A stretch of DNA of 45,954 nt from an uncultured Kiritimatiellota bacterium (GTDB taxonomy: Bacteria; Verrucomicrobiota; Kiritimatiellia; RFP12; UBA1067), in assembly GCA_934654805.1 (NCBI GenBank), contig CAKUGW010000008.1, forward strand, positions 1 through 45,954, in the 5' to 3' direction. The position numbers were made by a program, and so were the translations under genes. Every line of letters starts with the position of its first letter. Position 1 is the stretch's first letter. The notes below the pieces were generated by a model, which was not told the origin of the DNA, did not search any database, and saw only the letters and a program-made list of their open reading frames with translations. This document shows positions 39,029 through 45,954 of the stretch, in pieces.

Positions 39029-39049
39029 CTTGTGTTTTGTCTACACAAG
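39029..39049. promoter_or_regulatory. Operator-like palindrome before the 36-codon ORF
   Basis: CTTGTGT (39029-39035) and ACACAAG (39043-39049) are perfect inverted arms with a 7-bp spacer. They sit directly downstream of the TATACT at 39052-39057 and overlap the Shine-Dalgarno sequence, a position suited to repression. Confidence 0.5.
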
Positions 39050-39178
39050 AAAGTATACAGACAACGCCTGACTTATTCAACTTCACGCTGAAGCCCGCTT
39101 AACCTGCCAACCGCGACGCGCTAAACATCCGACTTTTGCGCTGGAGACTCGCGCGCGCGCGCGGGAAAATTTGAGCGG

Positions 39179-39396
39179 TTTGCCAAAGCAAACGGACGGG
39201 TATCCCTTGCGCGTCAGCGTGTGGCGATGTCTTCACCGCCTGGGTGAAATGCGGCTTCGGCCGGATTTGCGGCTAAGACTTGAAAAACGAAGCGCCGCGC
39301 AGATCCCCCTGAAGCCCCTTTCAACTGCCCCGCCACTTCGTTCCTTAGCCGCAAGGCGCGGCTCCGCCGCTGGCAGGCCGTTTGCCAAAGCAAACG
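39179..39396 (+). repeat. Direct repeats TTTGCCAAAGCAAACG
   Basis: TTTGCCAAAGCAAACG occurs exactly at 39179-39194 and 39381-39396, and as TTTGACAAAGTAAACG at 40452-40467. The first two bound a 200-bp segment without a gene. They may be target-site duplications or ends of decayed insertions. Confidence 0.6.
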
Positions 39397-39472
39397 AAAC
39401 TTAGAAAGGGTAAACGAAAGTTTGGCCGTTCGCTGGTTGCAGGTGCAGCGTTGAGTTTGGCAATCCGGCGTG

Positions 39473-39601
39473 GTCGGCTTCGTCCGGGCGGCTCGCCCTG
39501 CCGAACGCGCGAACTCATGGGTTCTTCGCGCTCGGGATTCGCGACACTGCCCGGCGCGCGTCGTGGTGCGGGCCGCGCTTAGGTCGCTCATCACGTCGGC
39601 C
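39473..39601 (-). repeat. Inverted repeat, left copy
   Basis: This copy matches 40318-40450 in reverse orientation at about three quarters of positions. Two blocks are identical: a 25-bp block starting GACGTGATGAGCGACCTAAG and a 21-bp block starting CAGTGTCGCGAATCCCGAGC. The pair flanks the IS30-like remnant. Confidence 0.65.
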
Positions 39602-39889
39602 GTGCGGCCGCCCGGCCTTGAGCCTCTCTCCGGCGCGCACGGCCGTGCCGGAATTTGGCGCAATGCTCGCGCACCCCGTCGCTGCGTGGAAACTTGCGGT
39701 TGCGTTGGCAGATGCGGGTTGTCGTCTGCCCTCGCAAGAGGGCTTTTCTGCTTTCGGCCATGAGCGGGCTCTGCCCGTGCCTCGGTCGTGTACGCCAGAG
39801 GACCCCGTGCCTGTGGGGGATGGCGCGGTTGGCTTCCCTCTTGAACTTCTCACCGAGGAGGATCGGGTCGAGCACGACGCTCTCCGCGT

Positions 39890-40201
39890 TTATGCGGCGG
39901 ATGCCGGACTTCTCCGGGAACTCGCGTCCGCGCTCGCCGCGGAACGAGACGAACTCTGGTGCTTGAACGGCGTCTTCCTCCCGTCGGCGTTCCGGCAGGC
40001 CCTCGAACACGTGTCGAAGTGCTCGCAGACCGCGTTCGTGCGCCCGTAGCCCCTGCCGCTCCAGGGCATGCGGTTCTTCACCTCGTCCGCGACGGTGGAG
40101 ACCGCGCGTCCGAACATTTTCGCCATCTGGGCGAAGGTCTGTCGGCACTCGAGCCCGTGGGCCATGCCTTTCCTCGTGTCTATGGTCATGTGCTTTGCCA
40201 T
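39890..40201 (-). pseudogene. IS30-like transposase remnant (N-terminal HTH part)
   Basis: ATG at 40201 follows GGGAAAGGAACGAAGTC on the minus strand. The first 80 codons read MAKHMTIDTRKGMAHGLECR, then FAQMAKMFGRAVSTVADEVK and GRGYGRTNAVCEHFD, the helix-turn-helix and Cys-containing linker of IS30-family transposases (compare T-x-x-x-R-x-x-I-x-x-G, then I-G-x-x-L-x-x-x-x-S-T-I-x-x-E-V). Similarity fades after about codon 80 and the frame stops at 39890; the DDE catalytic domain is absent. The ribosome-binding site and start are preserved, so a short peptide could still be made. Confidence 0.65.
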
Positions 40202-40317
40202 GACTTCGTTCCTTTCCCTTCTTGACTGGCCACGCACGGACGGAACGCCCGTCCCGGCGCATGGCCCTGGCGCGCATTGTCTCATGAGGCGGCGCGGCGG
40301 AGGGCGGGAGGCCGGCC

Positions 40318-40450
40318 CGGCGACGTGATGAGCGACCTAAGCGCGGTCTGCACGGCGGCGCGTCCCGGCCAGTGTCGCGAATCCCGAGCGGCGAGAGCGC
40401 GCACGCGCGGAGTCGACGCGTTCGGCGCGGCGGACTCCCGCCCGAAGACG
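40318..40450 (+). repeat. Inverted repeat, right copy
   Basis: Partner of the copy at 39473-39601. The 25-bp identical block lies at 40322-40346. The two copies point away from the centre and enclose about 715 bp with the IS30-like fragment, as expected for a decayed composite or two insertions of one element. Confidence 0.65.
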
Positions 40451-40615
40451 CTTTGACAAAGTAAACGCAAGTCCCTCCCCGGGGAGGGTAGGAGAGGTGG
40501 AGAATCCCTGCCTCCATCAATTTCCTGTCCAACCTCTACATTTGACCAACTGAACAAAATCTAAAATTGCTTTTACTCTGGCAAAGCACCTTTCCAGAAA
40601 AGTCAATTAGCCCCC

Positions 40616-40645
40616 TTGACCGCGGCGCGTCAGTTATGGTATACT
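40616..40645 (+). promoter_or_regulatory. Promoter of the cysteine-rich secreted protein gene
   Basis: TTGACC at 40616-40621 and TATACT at 40640-40645 are separated by 18 bp, and the -10 is preceded by TGG. Transcription should begin near 40652, nearly 300 bases before the ATG at 40946. Confidence 0.7.
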
Positions 40646-40651
40646 TTGCGC

Positions 40652-40945
40652 TGTCTTTGAACGGAAGAGGGGGATTCGGACATGGTGTCCGGGCCTAGGG
40701 TATCCCGGGCAGCAATGAAAGTTGACCCTCGGACGGGACGAGGCCGGTTGCCGCGCGAAGCGAAACTCAAACCTTTGGGCAGTGGCCGAATGGCATAACA
40801 TGTGTGTCGACCGTGTTCACGCGGGTTTAACAATGTGGGTCGGCAAGATACCGCCGAAATGAAAGGATCAACCGGGCAGCTCCGGTTCTGGCAAGGCGAG
40901 CGTTCGCCGAGCCGGGAGAATCGGCAAAACAGGAAAACAAACAAC
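40652..40945 (+). ncRNA. Long structured 5' leader, unknown class
   Basis: The leader of about 294 bases has clear stems: GGACA-TGG-TGTCC (40678-40690), CCTCG-N7-CGAGG (40727-40743) and a two-part stem CTCCGG/CCGGGAG enclosing GGCGA/TCGCC (40880-40918). No reading frame with a ribosome-binding site is seen in it. It does not match tmRNA, SRP RNA, RNase P or riboswitches I know. It may regulate, or stabilise the mRNA of, an abundant secreted protein. Confidence 0.4.
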
Positions 40946-41776
40946 ATGAAGAAACTCATGATTGCGGCCGCTCTTGCGGCGATGGTCGGTGGCGCGTATG
41001 CTGACACCGCCTATACGTTCAATGCGTCGCTCAAGACGACGGTTGGCAAGTCTGGCAAGGTCACGACGACCTACAACCTCGGCGAGGATGTCGGCGGCGT
41101 CTTTTGGTACGCCGATTCGGCCGTTACGAACCTCATGGCGACCATGCCCACCTACTTCACGACCAAGAGGGTCGGCGGCCGCACGATTCCGGCTCTCTCC
41201 AACTTGGCGAAGAGGGACAATGCGTGGCTCGTCGCCAACATCGCTCCGCTTGCCGCGACGTACAACAAGAAGTCGGCTGGCAAGTGGTGCGAGACGCTCA
41301 AGGTGACGGACGAGGGCTGCTACCGCGTCGCGGGCACGAAGAAGTTCAAGGCCGTCGTTCAGGGGGCCGATTTCTGCTGCAGTGAACTTACGACCATTGC
41401 GGATGGCGGTGATGCTCTTTCGATCACATCGGAACTTGCGCAGCGCTTCGGCGGCCTGACGTACGAGAAGGCCAAGAAGGCCGAGCTCGTTGGCAATGTC
41501 ACCGGTGAAGGCATTGAAGAGCTCTACATCGCGGGTCAGGGTTCGATCGGCAAGGTTCTCGACAGCAACGACATGAGCCAGAATGACGGCATCACCTCCA
41601 TTTCGGGCAATGCCGTTGGCATTCTCGTGGCGCCCGAGTGCGAGTACTGCTGCTCGGACAACCAGGCGGCGGTTGCGTTCCGCTGCGATGACAATCCGGG
41701 CGACGTGAATTTGACGACGGCGGCGTTCGGCACGTTCTCGCTCAAGTACAACGCCAAGGCGACGAAGAGCCTCTAA
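40946..41776 (+). CDS. Secreted cysteine-rich protein of unknown function
   Basis: This 276-residue protein has a clear signal peptide (MKKLMIAAALAAMVGGAYA, cleavage probably after AYA). The mature part has eight cysteines including two CC pairs (DFCCSEL and ECEYCCSDN), suggesting disulfides or metal binding. Phrases such as TYNLGEDVGGVFWYADSAVT, LYIAGQGSIGKVLDSNDMSQ and TAAFGTFSLKYNAKATKSL indicate a beta-rich fold. I do not recognise a family. A strong promoter and long leader suggest high expression. Purine-rich GGAAAACAAACAAC precedes the start. A hairpin terminator follows. The neighbouring genes for a prolyl isomerase-like lipoprotein and a double-thioredoxin protein may assist folding of such proteins. 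Confidence 0.75.
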   Translation: MKKLMIAAALAAMVGGAYADTAYTFNASLKTTVGKSGKVTTTYNLGEDVGGVFWYADSAVTNLMATMPTYFTTKRVGGRTIPALSNLAKRDNAWLVANIAPLAATYNKKSAGKWCETLKVTDEGCYRVAGTKKFKAVVQGADFCCSELTTIADGGDALSITSELAQRFGGLTYEKAKKAELVGNVTGEGIEELYIAGQGSIGKVLDSNDMSQNDGITSISGNAVGILVAPECEYCCSDNQAAVAFRCDDNPGDVNLTTAAFGTFSLKYNAKATKSL

Positions 41777-41807
41777 TTCGTTATCTATAGCGAATTCTGA
41801 ACGACAT

Positions 41808-41847
41808 GAACGGCGGGCTGGTGAGCATCTCATCCGTCCGCCGTTTT
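41808..41847 (+). terminator. Hairpin after the cysteine-rich protein gene
   Basis: AACGGCGG (41808-41815) pairs with CCGCCGTT (41838-41845), and two more T follow. The stem is strong but the loop is 22 bases and the T-run is short, so termination may be partial. The lipoprotein gene begins 18 bases after it. Confidence 0.5.
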
Positions 41848-41865
41848 ACCGTTTGGGAACATGAC

Positions 41866-42885
41866 ATGCGTACGTGGATTTTCGTCTTCATGGCTGGGCT
41901 TCTTGTTGTCGGCTGCCGCCCCGCCGATCCGCTGGCGCAGGTCGTCTTCGTAAAGGCCGATGACTTGACGATTACGGCCAAGGACGCCAAGGAGTCCGCC
42001 GAACTGCTGGCGGCCCTGCAGGCTTTGGCGGGGAAGCCAGTCAACGAGAAGAGCCGGGTCAAGTGGATCAACCGCACGGCGATGCGGGTCGTTCCCTCGC
42101 TCGTCGCCTCGGCATTGCTGGACAGGGAGTTCAGGCGGCGCGGCATCCAGGCGTCGGATTCGGTGCGGGAGGACGTCCTGTCCCGCTATCGCAAACAGGT
42201 GCGCCAGCCGACGGCGACGCTGGACGAGATCGCAAACGGCCTTGGCGCGCAGGGTGCGCGTTTCCGCCGCCAGTTCGCGCGGGAGTGCCGGCTGGAGCAG
42301 TATTTGCGGGATTGCGGAACGGTTGTCCCGAGCGACGAGGACATCGAGATCGCCGAGGCGCAGCTGAAGCAGGTCATCGAGAGGAACGAGGCCGAGAACG
42401 CGCGGGCGAAGGCGCGCGGCGAGGAGGCGTGGAGGCGTCTTCAGGCGGGCGATGCGTGGGATGCGGTTGCGGCGGCGTATTCGGAGGACAAGCTTCTGTA
42501 TGGCGACGATTGCGCCTACGCGAAGGAGTGGGAGACGGTCGATCCGAAGCACTTCTACCTCCAGGAGATTGCGGACGCCCTGCCGGGAATGGAGGTCGGC
42601 GCGTTCACGAAGCCGATCGAGACGGACGAGGGGCTGCTGATTGTGCGCGTCGCGGCGAAGGAGGACGACGCGCGGTACGTGTGCGTGCGCATCTTGATTC
42701 GCCTCAAGGTCAAGATGGAGATGCCGGAACGGGCAGACCTTAAGAGGGATCTTGAAAAGGAAAACCGGACACAGGCGCAGCTGGATTTGCTTGCGGATCT
42801 CCGCAAGGGCGTGACGTTCGAGTATCCGCTCGGCACGAACTTCACCTACAAGGTGCTGGAAGAGCCGACCAAGGCCGGAAAATGA
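41866..42885 (+). CDS. SurA/PpiC-like peptidylprolyl isomerase lipoprotein
   Basis: This 339-residue protein has a lipoprotein signal: MRTWIFVFMAGLLVVGC, with the lipobox VVGC and cysteine at residue 17. It has a helical N-terminal chaperone-like part (FRRRGIQASDSVREDVLSRY, RFRRQFARECRLEQYLRDCG, VPSDEDIEIAEAQLKQVIER) and a rotamase-like domain (AWDAVAAAYSEDKLLYGDDC, ALPGMEVGAFTKPIETDEGL, LLIVRVAAKEDD). That order matches SurA/PrsA-type parvulins, which fold exported proteins. The start at 41866 is used because it begins the signal peptide; an ATG at 41806 lies in the terminator region. It is probably anchored in the periplasm. Confidence 0.8.
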   Translation: MRTWIFVFMAGLLVVGCRPADPLAQVVFVKADDLTITAKDAKESAELLAALQALAGKPVNEKSRVKWINRTAMRVVPSLVASALLDREFRRRGIQASDSVREDVLSRYRKQVRQPTATLDEIANGLGAQGARFRRQFARECRLEQYLRDCGTVVPSDEDIEIAEAQLKQVIERNEAENARAKARGEEAWRRLQAGDAWDAVAAAYSEDKLLYGDDCAYAKEWETVDPKHFYLQEIADALPGMEVGAFTKPIETDEGLLIVRVAAKEDDARYVCVRILIRLKVKMEMPERADLKRDLEKENRTQAQLDLLADLRKGVTFEYPLGTNFTYKVLEEPTKAGK

Positions 42886-42923
42886 GATTTTGGAGATGAG
42901 GCAACGAAACAGGATGATTCTTG

Positions 42924-42978
42924 GCCGCAAAGATCGCAAAGAACGCAGGGGCTTTGTGGACTTTGCGTCCTTTGCGGC
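42924..42978. repeat. 9-bp-period inverted repeat
   Basis: GCCGCAAAG, ATCGCAAAG and AACGCAGGG form a 9-bp tandem pattern that is mirrored by GGACTTTGC, GTCCTTTGC and GGC, so GCCGCAAAG (42924-42932) pairs with CTTTGCGGC (42970-42978). The sequence lies 39 bp after the lipoprotein gene and could form a long hairpin. Similar GCAAAGAACGCA repeats are known as dispersed elements in other bacterial genomes. Confidence 0.7.
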
Positions 42979-43093
42979 TCACAATGTTTGATTGCCGAAG
43001 CAATAGGTTCAGGGGATAGGTTTTAGCCGTGGAGACTTGTAGAGATGCAGAGAAATGGACGAAAGTAGATTTTGAACAAAGGAACAAGGAAAA

Positions 43094-45954
43094 ATGAAGA
43101 CAAGAAGCAGAAATGTTGTGCGCCTGTTGGCGGTGCTTCTCCTTGCGGCGTTTTGCCGAGAGGCGGCAGCGGATGTCCCAAAGGGCGTTTGGCTGGACGA
43201 TTTCGTGGCCGCGACGAACAGCGCGTTCACGACCGGAACGCCCATCGTGCTCGTCGCGTCGAAGGCGGGCTGCCCCCATTGCGAGGATCTTGAGGAGGCC
43301 TGCGCGTCCGCGTCCTTCAAGAGCTGGATGGCGCAGGAGCGGTTCCTCTTCTGCCGCGTCAAGAAGGACACGGCCAACGCCTACGCCTACATTGGCACGG
43401 CGGGCGAGACGCAGATCAAGGAATTCCCCCGCGTGGCGCTCATCTGGCCACGAGCCGACGGCGACCGCGCGACGCGATTCGTCGGACGAAGCGGCGAGAT
43501 GCCCGCAAAGGACGGGTCGCTTTCGGCGCAGCTCTCCAAGAGCGCGGACTCGTTCTTCGACGGATACGTGCCCGGGCCTTCGGGGAGGTTCGTCGTGCCG
43601 AACACGCCGAGCGCGCGGCTGGAGGCGACGGTCGGCAGGCCCGTGTCCGTGGCCGTCCCGCTTCGCCGGACGGACGGGTCGAAGGCGGAGACATACGAGC
43701 TGAGGGCCGTCTTGCCGGGAGGCGCGGGCACGCTCGCGTACCCCGTCGAGTTCACGGCTGGCGCCGAGACGCCGACGGCGCTTCCCGTCGTCCGCGCGGA
43801 GGCGGGGGCGTTCGCGGCGGGCGACGTCATCGCCCTCGAGCTGGCGTGCGAGGGCGAATCTGTAGCCCGGTCGTCCATCGTGTTCACAGACGTTCCCACA
43901 AGCACCAAGAATCCGCTGTGGCTCGGCGAGCGTGATACGGCGACGCTCCAGCCCGGCGAGTGGACGATGGACATCGACCTCGCGCGGGTCTGCGCCAGGG
44001 CGAGCGGCACGTTCACGCTGAACCTCGTCGGCGGCTCGCTCTGGTGCCCCGACTGCGTGAGGACCGACCGCCACTTCGTCGAGACGCCCGCCTTCGAGGA
44101 CTGGCTGGAGAAGAATGGCGTGTACTGTTCGCTCATCGACGTGCCCGCCCCGCACTACAACCTCTGGACCTGCCTTCTGACGTACGACACGCTCAACGCC
44201 TTCGACGGCTATGTCAGCGCCGTCACGAACGGGACGGACATCGCCGCCGACGACGTGCGCGTGCAGAGCGGCGCGGGCTATCTCTCGCGCAAGGGGGTCG
44301 ATCCCGAACAGGCGGCGGACGTCCTCGCGCGGAACATCGCCCTCCACACGAACCTCGTAGCGAACGGCGGGCTGTGCGTGCCGGGCAAGGCGCGCCTCGG
44401 CGTGCCGACGTTCGTCGTCCAGAACGCCGAGGGCCGCGTCATCGGGCGGCTGGACAAGTTCGCCGCCGTCAGCCCGACGGACGCGCACGCGGCGGCGGCC
44501 TACGTGCGCCGGCTGGACGAGATCCTGGCGCTCGCGGACGACCCGACGGAGGAGCTGAACCGCGACTGGTCGACCGCGACGACGGACGACTGCGCGCTGG
44601 ACGTCCGCGGCGGCATGCGTACCTCGACGGTCTCGGCCATCGACCTCTCGGACTACTGGCGGCTCACGGGCCGCGACCGCTGGACGCGCACGACGCTGGC
44701 CGTCAAGGGCCGGACGGGCGGGACGGACGAGACGGACGTGCGGCTCAACCTCTGGCGGGTGACGGGCGGCAAGGCGACGAAGGTCGCGATGCGGGAGGGC
44801 AACCTCGCCTCGGGCGTCACCCTGCCGGCGCAGGAGATCGCGGCGGACGCGGCGACGGACTACTTCGTCCAGGTTGAGGCCATCGAGACGAGCGCGGCGT
44901 TCGCGCTGGACAGGGACGAAAGCTCGGTCGCCGCCTACGACCTGACGGCGGAGTCGGCGGACGACGCGGGGACGGTCTCCTTCGGCGAGTCGGCCCGCAC
45001 CGTCAGCGAGGCGGAGGCGAAGAGGGCGGGCGGCGCGCTGCGCGTGCGCGTCCCCGCCGTCCGCACGGGCGGCGCGTCGGGCGCGACGAACGCCACGGTC
45101 ACGGTCGACGCCGCCTCGACGGCGTTTCCCGACCGCTACCGCCTCGTCGCGGACACGGTCGCGTGGGCCGACGGCGAACAGGGGACGAAGAACTTCGAGA
45201 TCGACGTCTTTGACGACGGCAACGCGGACGGCACGCAGGTCCTGCGGCTGACGCTGGGCGGCGCGGCGTTCGCGCTGACGATTGAGGACAACGACCGGCT
45301 CAACGTCGGCAAGCTCGCGTTCGCCGACGCCGAACCCGCATTGGCGAAGAAGGGCCTCGTCATCGCCGAGGAGGGCACGCGCCTTCGCGTGGCGGCGGCG
45401 CGTACGGACGGCGCGTCGGGCGACGTCGCCTGCACGATTGCGACGACGGCGGGCGCGTTCGTCACGTCGCCGACGCTTGCCTGGCCCTCGCGCAGCTCGG
45501 GCGCCCAATGGGCGGAACTCGACCTGCCGACGCGCGCGGACTGCCCGGCCGGCAAGGTGACGCTGTCGTTCGCCGCGCTGGAGGGCGGCGTCAAGGCCGA
45601 CGCGTCCGCCCGCACGCTCACGGTCCAGCTCGTCGGCGCGGACGCGCCGCGCTTCGAGGCGGACTCGCTCTCCCTGGGCCTGACGCGCTACTGCGCCGTC
45701 TCGCAGGAGGTCGCCGTGCTGAACCTCGCGGACGGCGCGAAGGCCAAGGTCGCGAAGCTTTCGGGGTCCGTCCCCTCCGGCGTGTCGGTGAAGCTCGCGG
45801 GCGGCCGGCTCGTCGTCAGCGGCGCGCCGACGGCGAAAGGCGGCGCCTACGAGGCCGTCTACCAGGTCTCGCAGAGCGTCGGGCGCAAGACGGAGCCCGG
45901 CCTGACGATCCGCCTCGCGTTCGCCGTGACGGACGTCGCGGCGCTCGACCCGTC
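43094..45954 (+). CDS. Secreted protein with two thioredoxin-like domains and Calx-beta-like repeats, partial
   Basis: The frame is open from ATG 43094 to the right edge of the window (953 codons, no stop). Residues 1-26 form a signal peptide (VVRLLAVLLLAAFCREAAA). The first thioredoxin-like domain has IVLVASKAGCPHCEDLEEAC with CPHC at 60-63; the second has GGSLWCPDCVRTDRHFVETP with CPDC at 318-321, followed by LGVPTFVVQNAEGRVIGRLD. From about residue 600 the protein has Calx-beta-like modules (LRLTLGGAAFALTIEDNDRL) and an Ig-like end (PSGVSVKLAGGRLVVSGAPT). Redox-active domains fused to extracellular repeats suggest a periplasmic or surface role in disulfide exchange. GGAACAAGGAAAA precedes the start. 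Confidence 0.85.
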   Translation, partial: MKTRSRNVVRLLAVLLLAAFCREAAADVPKGVWLDDFVAATNSAFTTGTPIVLVASKAGCPHCEDLEEACASASFKSWMAQERFLFCRVKKDTANAYAYIGTAGETQIKEFPRVALIWPRADGDRATRFVGRSGEMPAKDGSLSAQLSKSADSFFDGYVPGPSGRFVVPNTPSARLEATVGRPVSVAVPLRRTDGSKAETYELRAVLPGGAGTLAYPVEFTAGAETPTALPVVRAEAGAFAAGDVIALELACEGESVARSSIVFTDVPTSTKNPLWLGERDTATLQPGEWTMDIDLARVCARASGTFTLNLVGGSLWCPDCVRTDRHFVETPAFEDWLEKNGVYCSLIDVPAPHYNLWTCLLTYDTLNAFDGYVSAVTNGTDIAADDVRVQSGAGYLSRKGVDPEQAADVLARNIALHTNLVANGGLCVPGKARLGVPTFVVQNAEGRVIGRLDKFAAVSPTDAHAAAAYVRRLDEILALADDPTEELNRDWSTATTDDCALDVRGGMRTSTVSAIDLSDYWRLTGRDRWTRTTLAVKGRTGGTDETDVRLNLWRVTGGKATKVAMREGNLASGVTLPAQEIAADAATDYFVQVEAIETSAAFALDRDESSVAAYDLTAESADDAGTVSFGESARTVSEAEAKRAGGALRVRVPAVRTGGASGATNATVTVDAASTAFPDRYRLVADTVAWADGEQGTKNFEIDVFDDGNADGTQVLRLTLGGAAFALTIEDNDRLNVGKLAFADAEPALAKKGLVIAEEGTRLRVAAARTDGASGDVACTIATTAGAFVTSPTLAWPSRSSGAQWAELDLPTRADCPAGKVTLSFAALEGGVKADASARTLTVQLVGADAPRFEADSLSLGLTRYCAVSQEVAVLNLADGAKAKVAKLSGSVPSGVSVKLAGGRLVVSGAPTAKGGAYEAVYQVSQSVGRKTEPGLTIRLAFAVTDVAALDP

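Larger units (their letters stand above)
38864..39072. repeat. About 209-bp inverted-repeat element upstream of hsdM
   Basis: GTCAGGCG at 38864-38871 followed by TACTTTCTTGTGT at 38874-38886 recurs inverted as ACACAAGAAAGTA at 39043-39055 followed by CGCCTGAC at 39065-39072. A third GTCAGGCG lies inside at 38961-38968. The element encloses a 36-codon ORF and carries the hsdM promoter. It may be a MITE-like insertion or a pair of regulator sites. Confidence 0.65.
39073..40560. other. Decayed mobile-element zone without intact genes
   Basis: Frames here are Arg/Ala-rich composition artefacts apart from the IS30-like fragment at 39890-40201. Recognisable structure includes an alternating CG tract at about 39149-39163, three copies of TTTGMCAAAGYAAACG (39179, 39381 and, degenerate, 40452), and a roughly 130-bp inverted repeat at 39473-39601 and 40318-40450. 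The pattern is of nested insertions and decay. Confidence 0.6.

Noticed and set aside
39618..40049. Open plus-strand frame of 143 codons in the decayed zone
   Set aside because: Overlaps the IS30-like remnant on the other strand, has no ribosome-binding site and no recognisable domain.
40652..40945. tmRNA, SRP RNA or RNase P RNA in the long leader
   Set aside because: A GGGGGATTCGGAC segment recalls the tmRNA 5' end, but there is no tRNA-like 3' end with TPsiC arm, nor SRP or RNase P core sequences.

Overview
The window is high-GC bacterial chromosome with short intergenic gaps, many lipoprotein and secreted proteins, and a recurrent promoter core (T-rich stretch, then TGGTATAAT or TGCTATAAT). 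Gene content and the style of the secreted proteins suggest a Verrucomicrobiota/Kiritimatiellota-type, probably gut-associated, Gram-negative bacterium. That placement is inference: there is no rRNA or other strong phylogenetic marker here. No tRNA, rRNA or CRISPR array was seen.

Layout. 1-2.4 kb: a divergent pair (DUF6788-like fragment, AAA ATPase/DUF4143) and a flavin-reductase-like protein. 2.6-9.3 kb: uvrB carrying in-frame simple repeats, an NhaC-type antiporter, then a polar amino acid ABC transporter set (two paralogous binding lipoproteins and a permease, no ATPase) whose genes are separated by 8-bp tandem repeats. 9.3-13.9 kb: purB, a lysozyme-like secreted protein, an MlaF-like ATPase, an MlaD-like MCE protein and a YgjP-like metallopeptidase. 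14-15.5 kb: a hipBA toxin-antitoxin module with three operators exactly 50 bp apart. 15.5-18.1 kb: a surface protein lacking its 5' end and a QueD-like protein with a C-terminal zinc ribbon.

18.3-24.1 kb is a five-gene polyamine operon: arginine decarboxylase, aminopropyltransferase, agmatinase-type ureohydrolase, carboxy(nor)spermidine dehydrogenase and decarboxylase. It follows a structured 5' leader and encodes enzymes of two different routes to spermidine. Next come a GNAT gene, a 117-bp copy of the mlaD 3' end, and cysK. 26.1-29.4 kb holds a small acidic protein resembling a type III secretion chaperone (CesT type) directly upstream of an unrecognised 945-residue protein; a truncated ECF sigma factor follows.

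30.1-38.8 kb (minus strand) is a type I restriction-modification operon, hsdM-fic-hsdS-RAYT-hsdR-radC. Its hsdS is half-length and frameshifted, and a REP-associated tyrosine transposase with its own REP palindromes lies between hsdS and hsdR. Upstream are a roughly 209-bp inverted-repeat element with a 36-codon ORF and a decayed 1.5-kb mobile-element zone with an IS30-like remnant. 40.6-45.95 kb encodes secreted proteins: a cysteine-rich protein behind a long structured leader, a SurA-like lipoprotein, and a large protein with two thioredoxin-like domains plus Calx-beta-like repeats that runs off the window.

The strongest candidates for undescribed biology are the chaperone/large-protein pair, the dual-route polyamine operon with its leader, the 8-bp repeat families (one of them inside uvrB), the hipBA operator array, and the inverted-repeat element upstream of hsdM.
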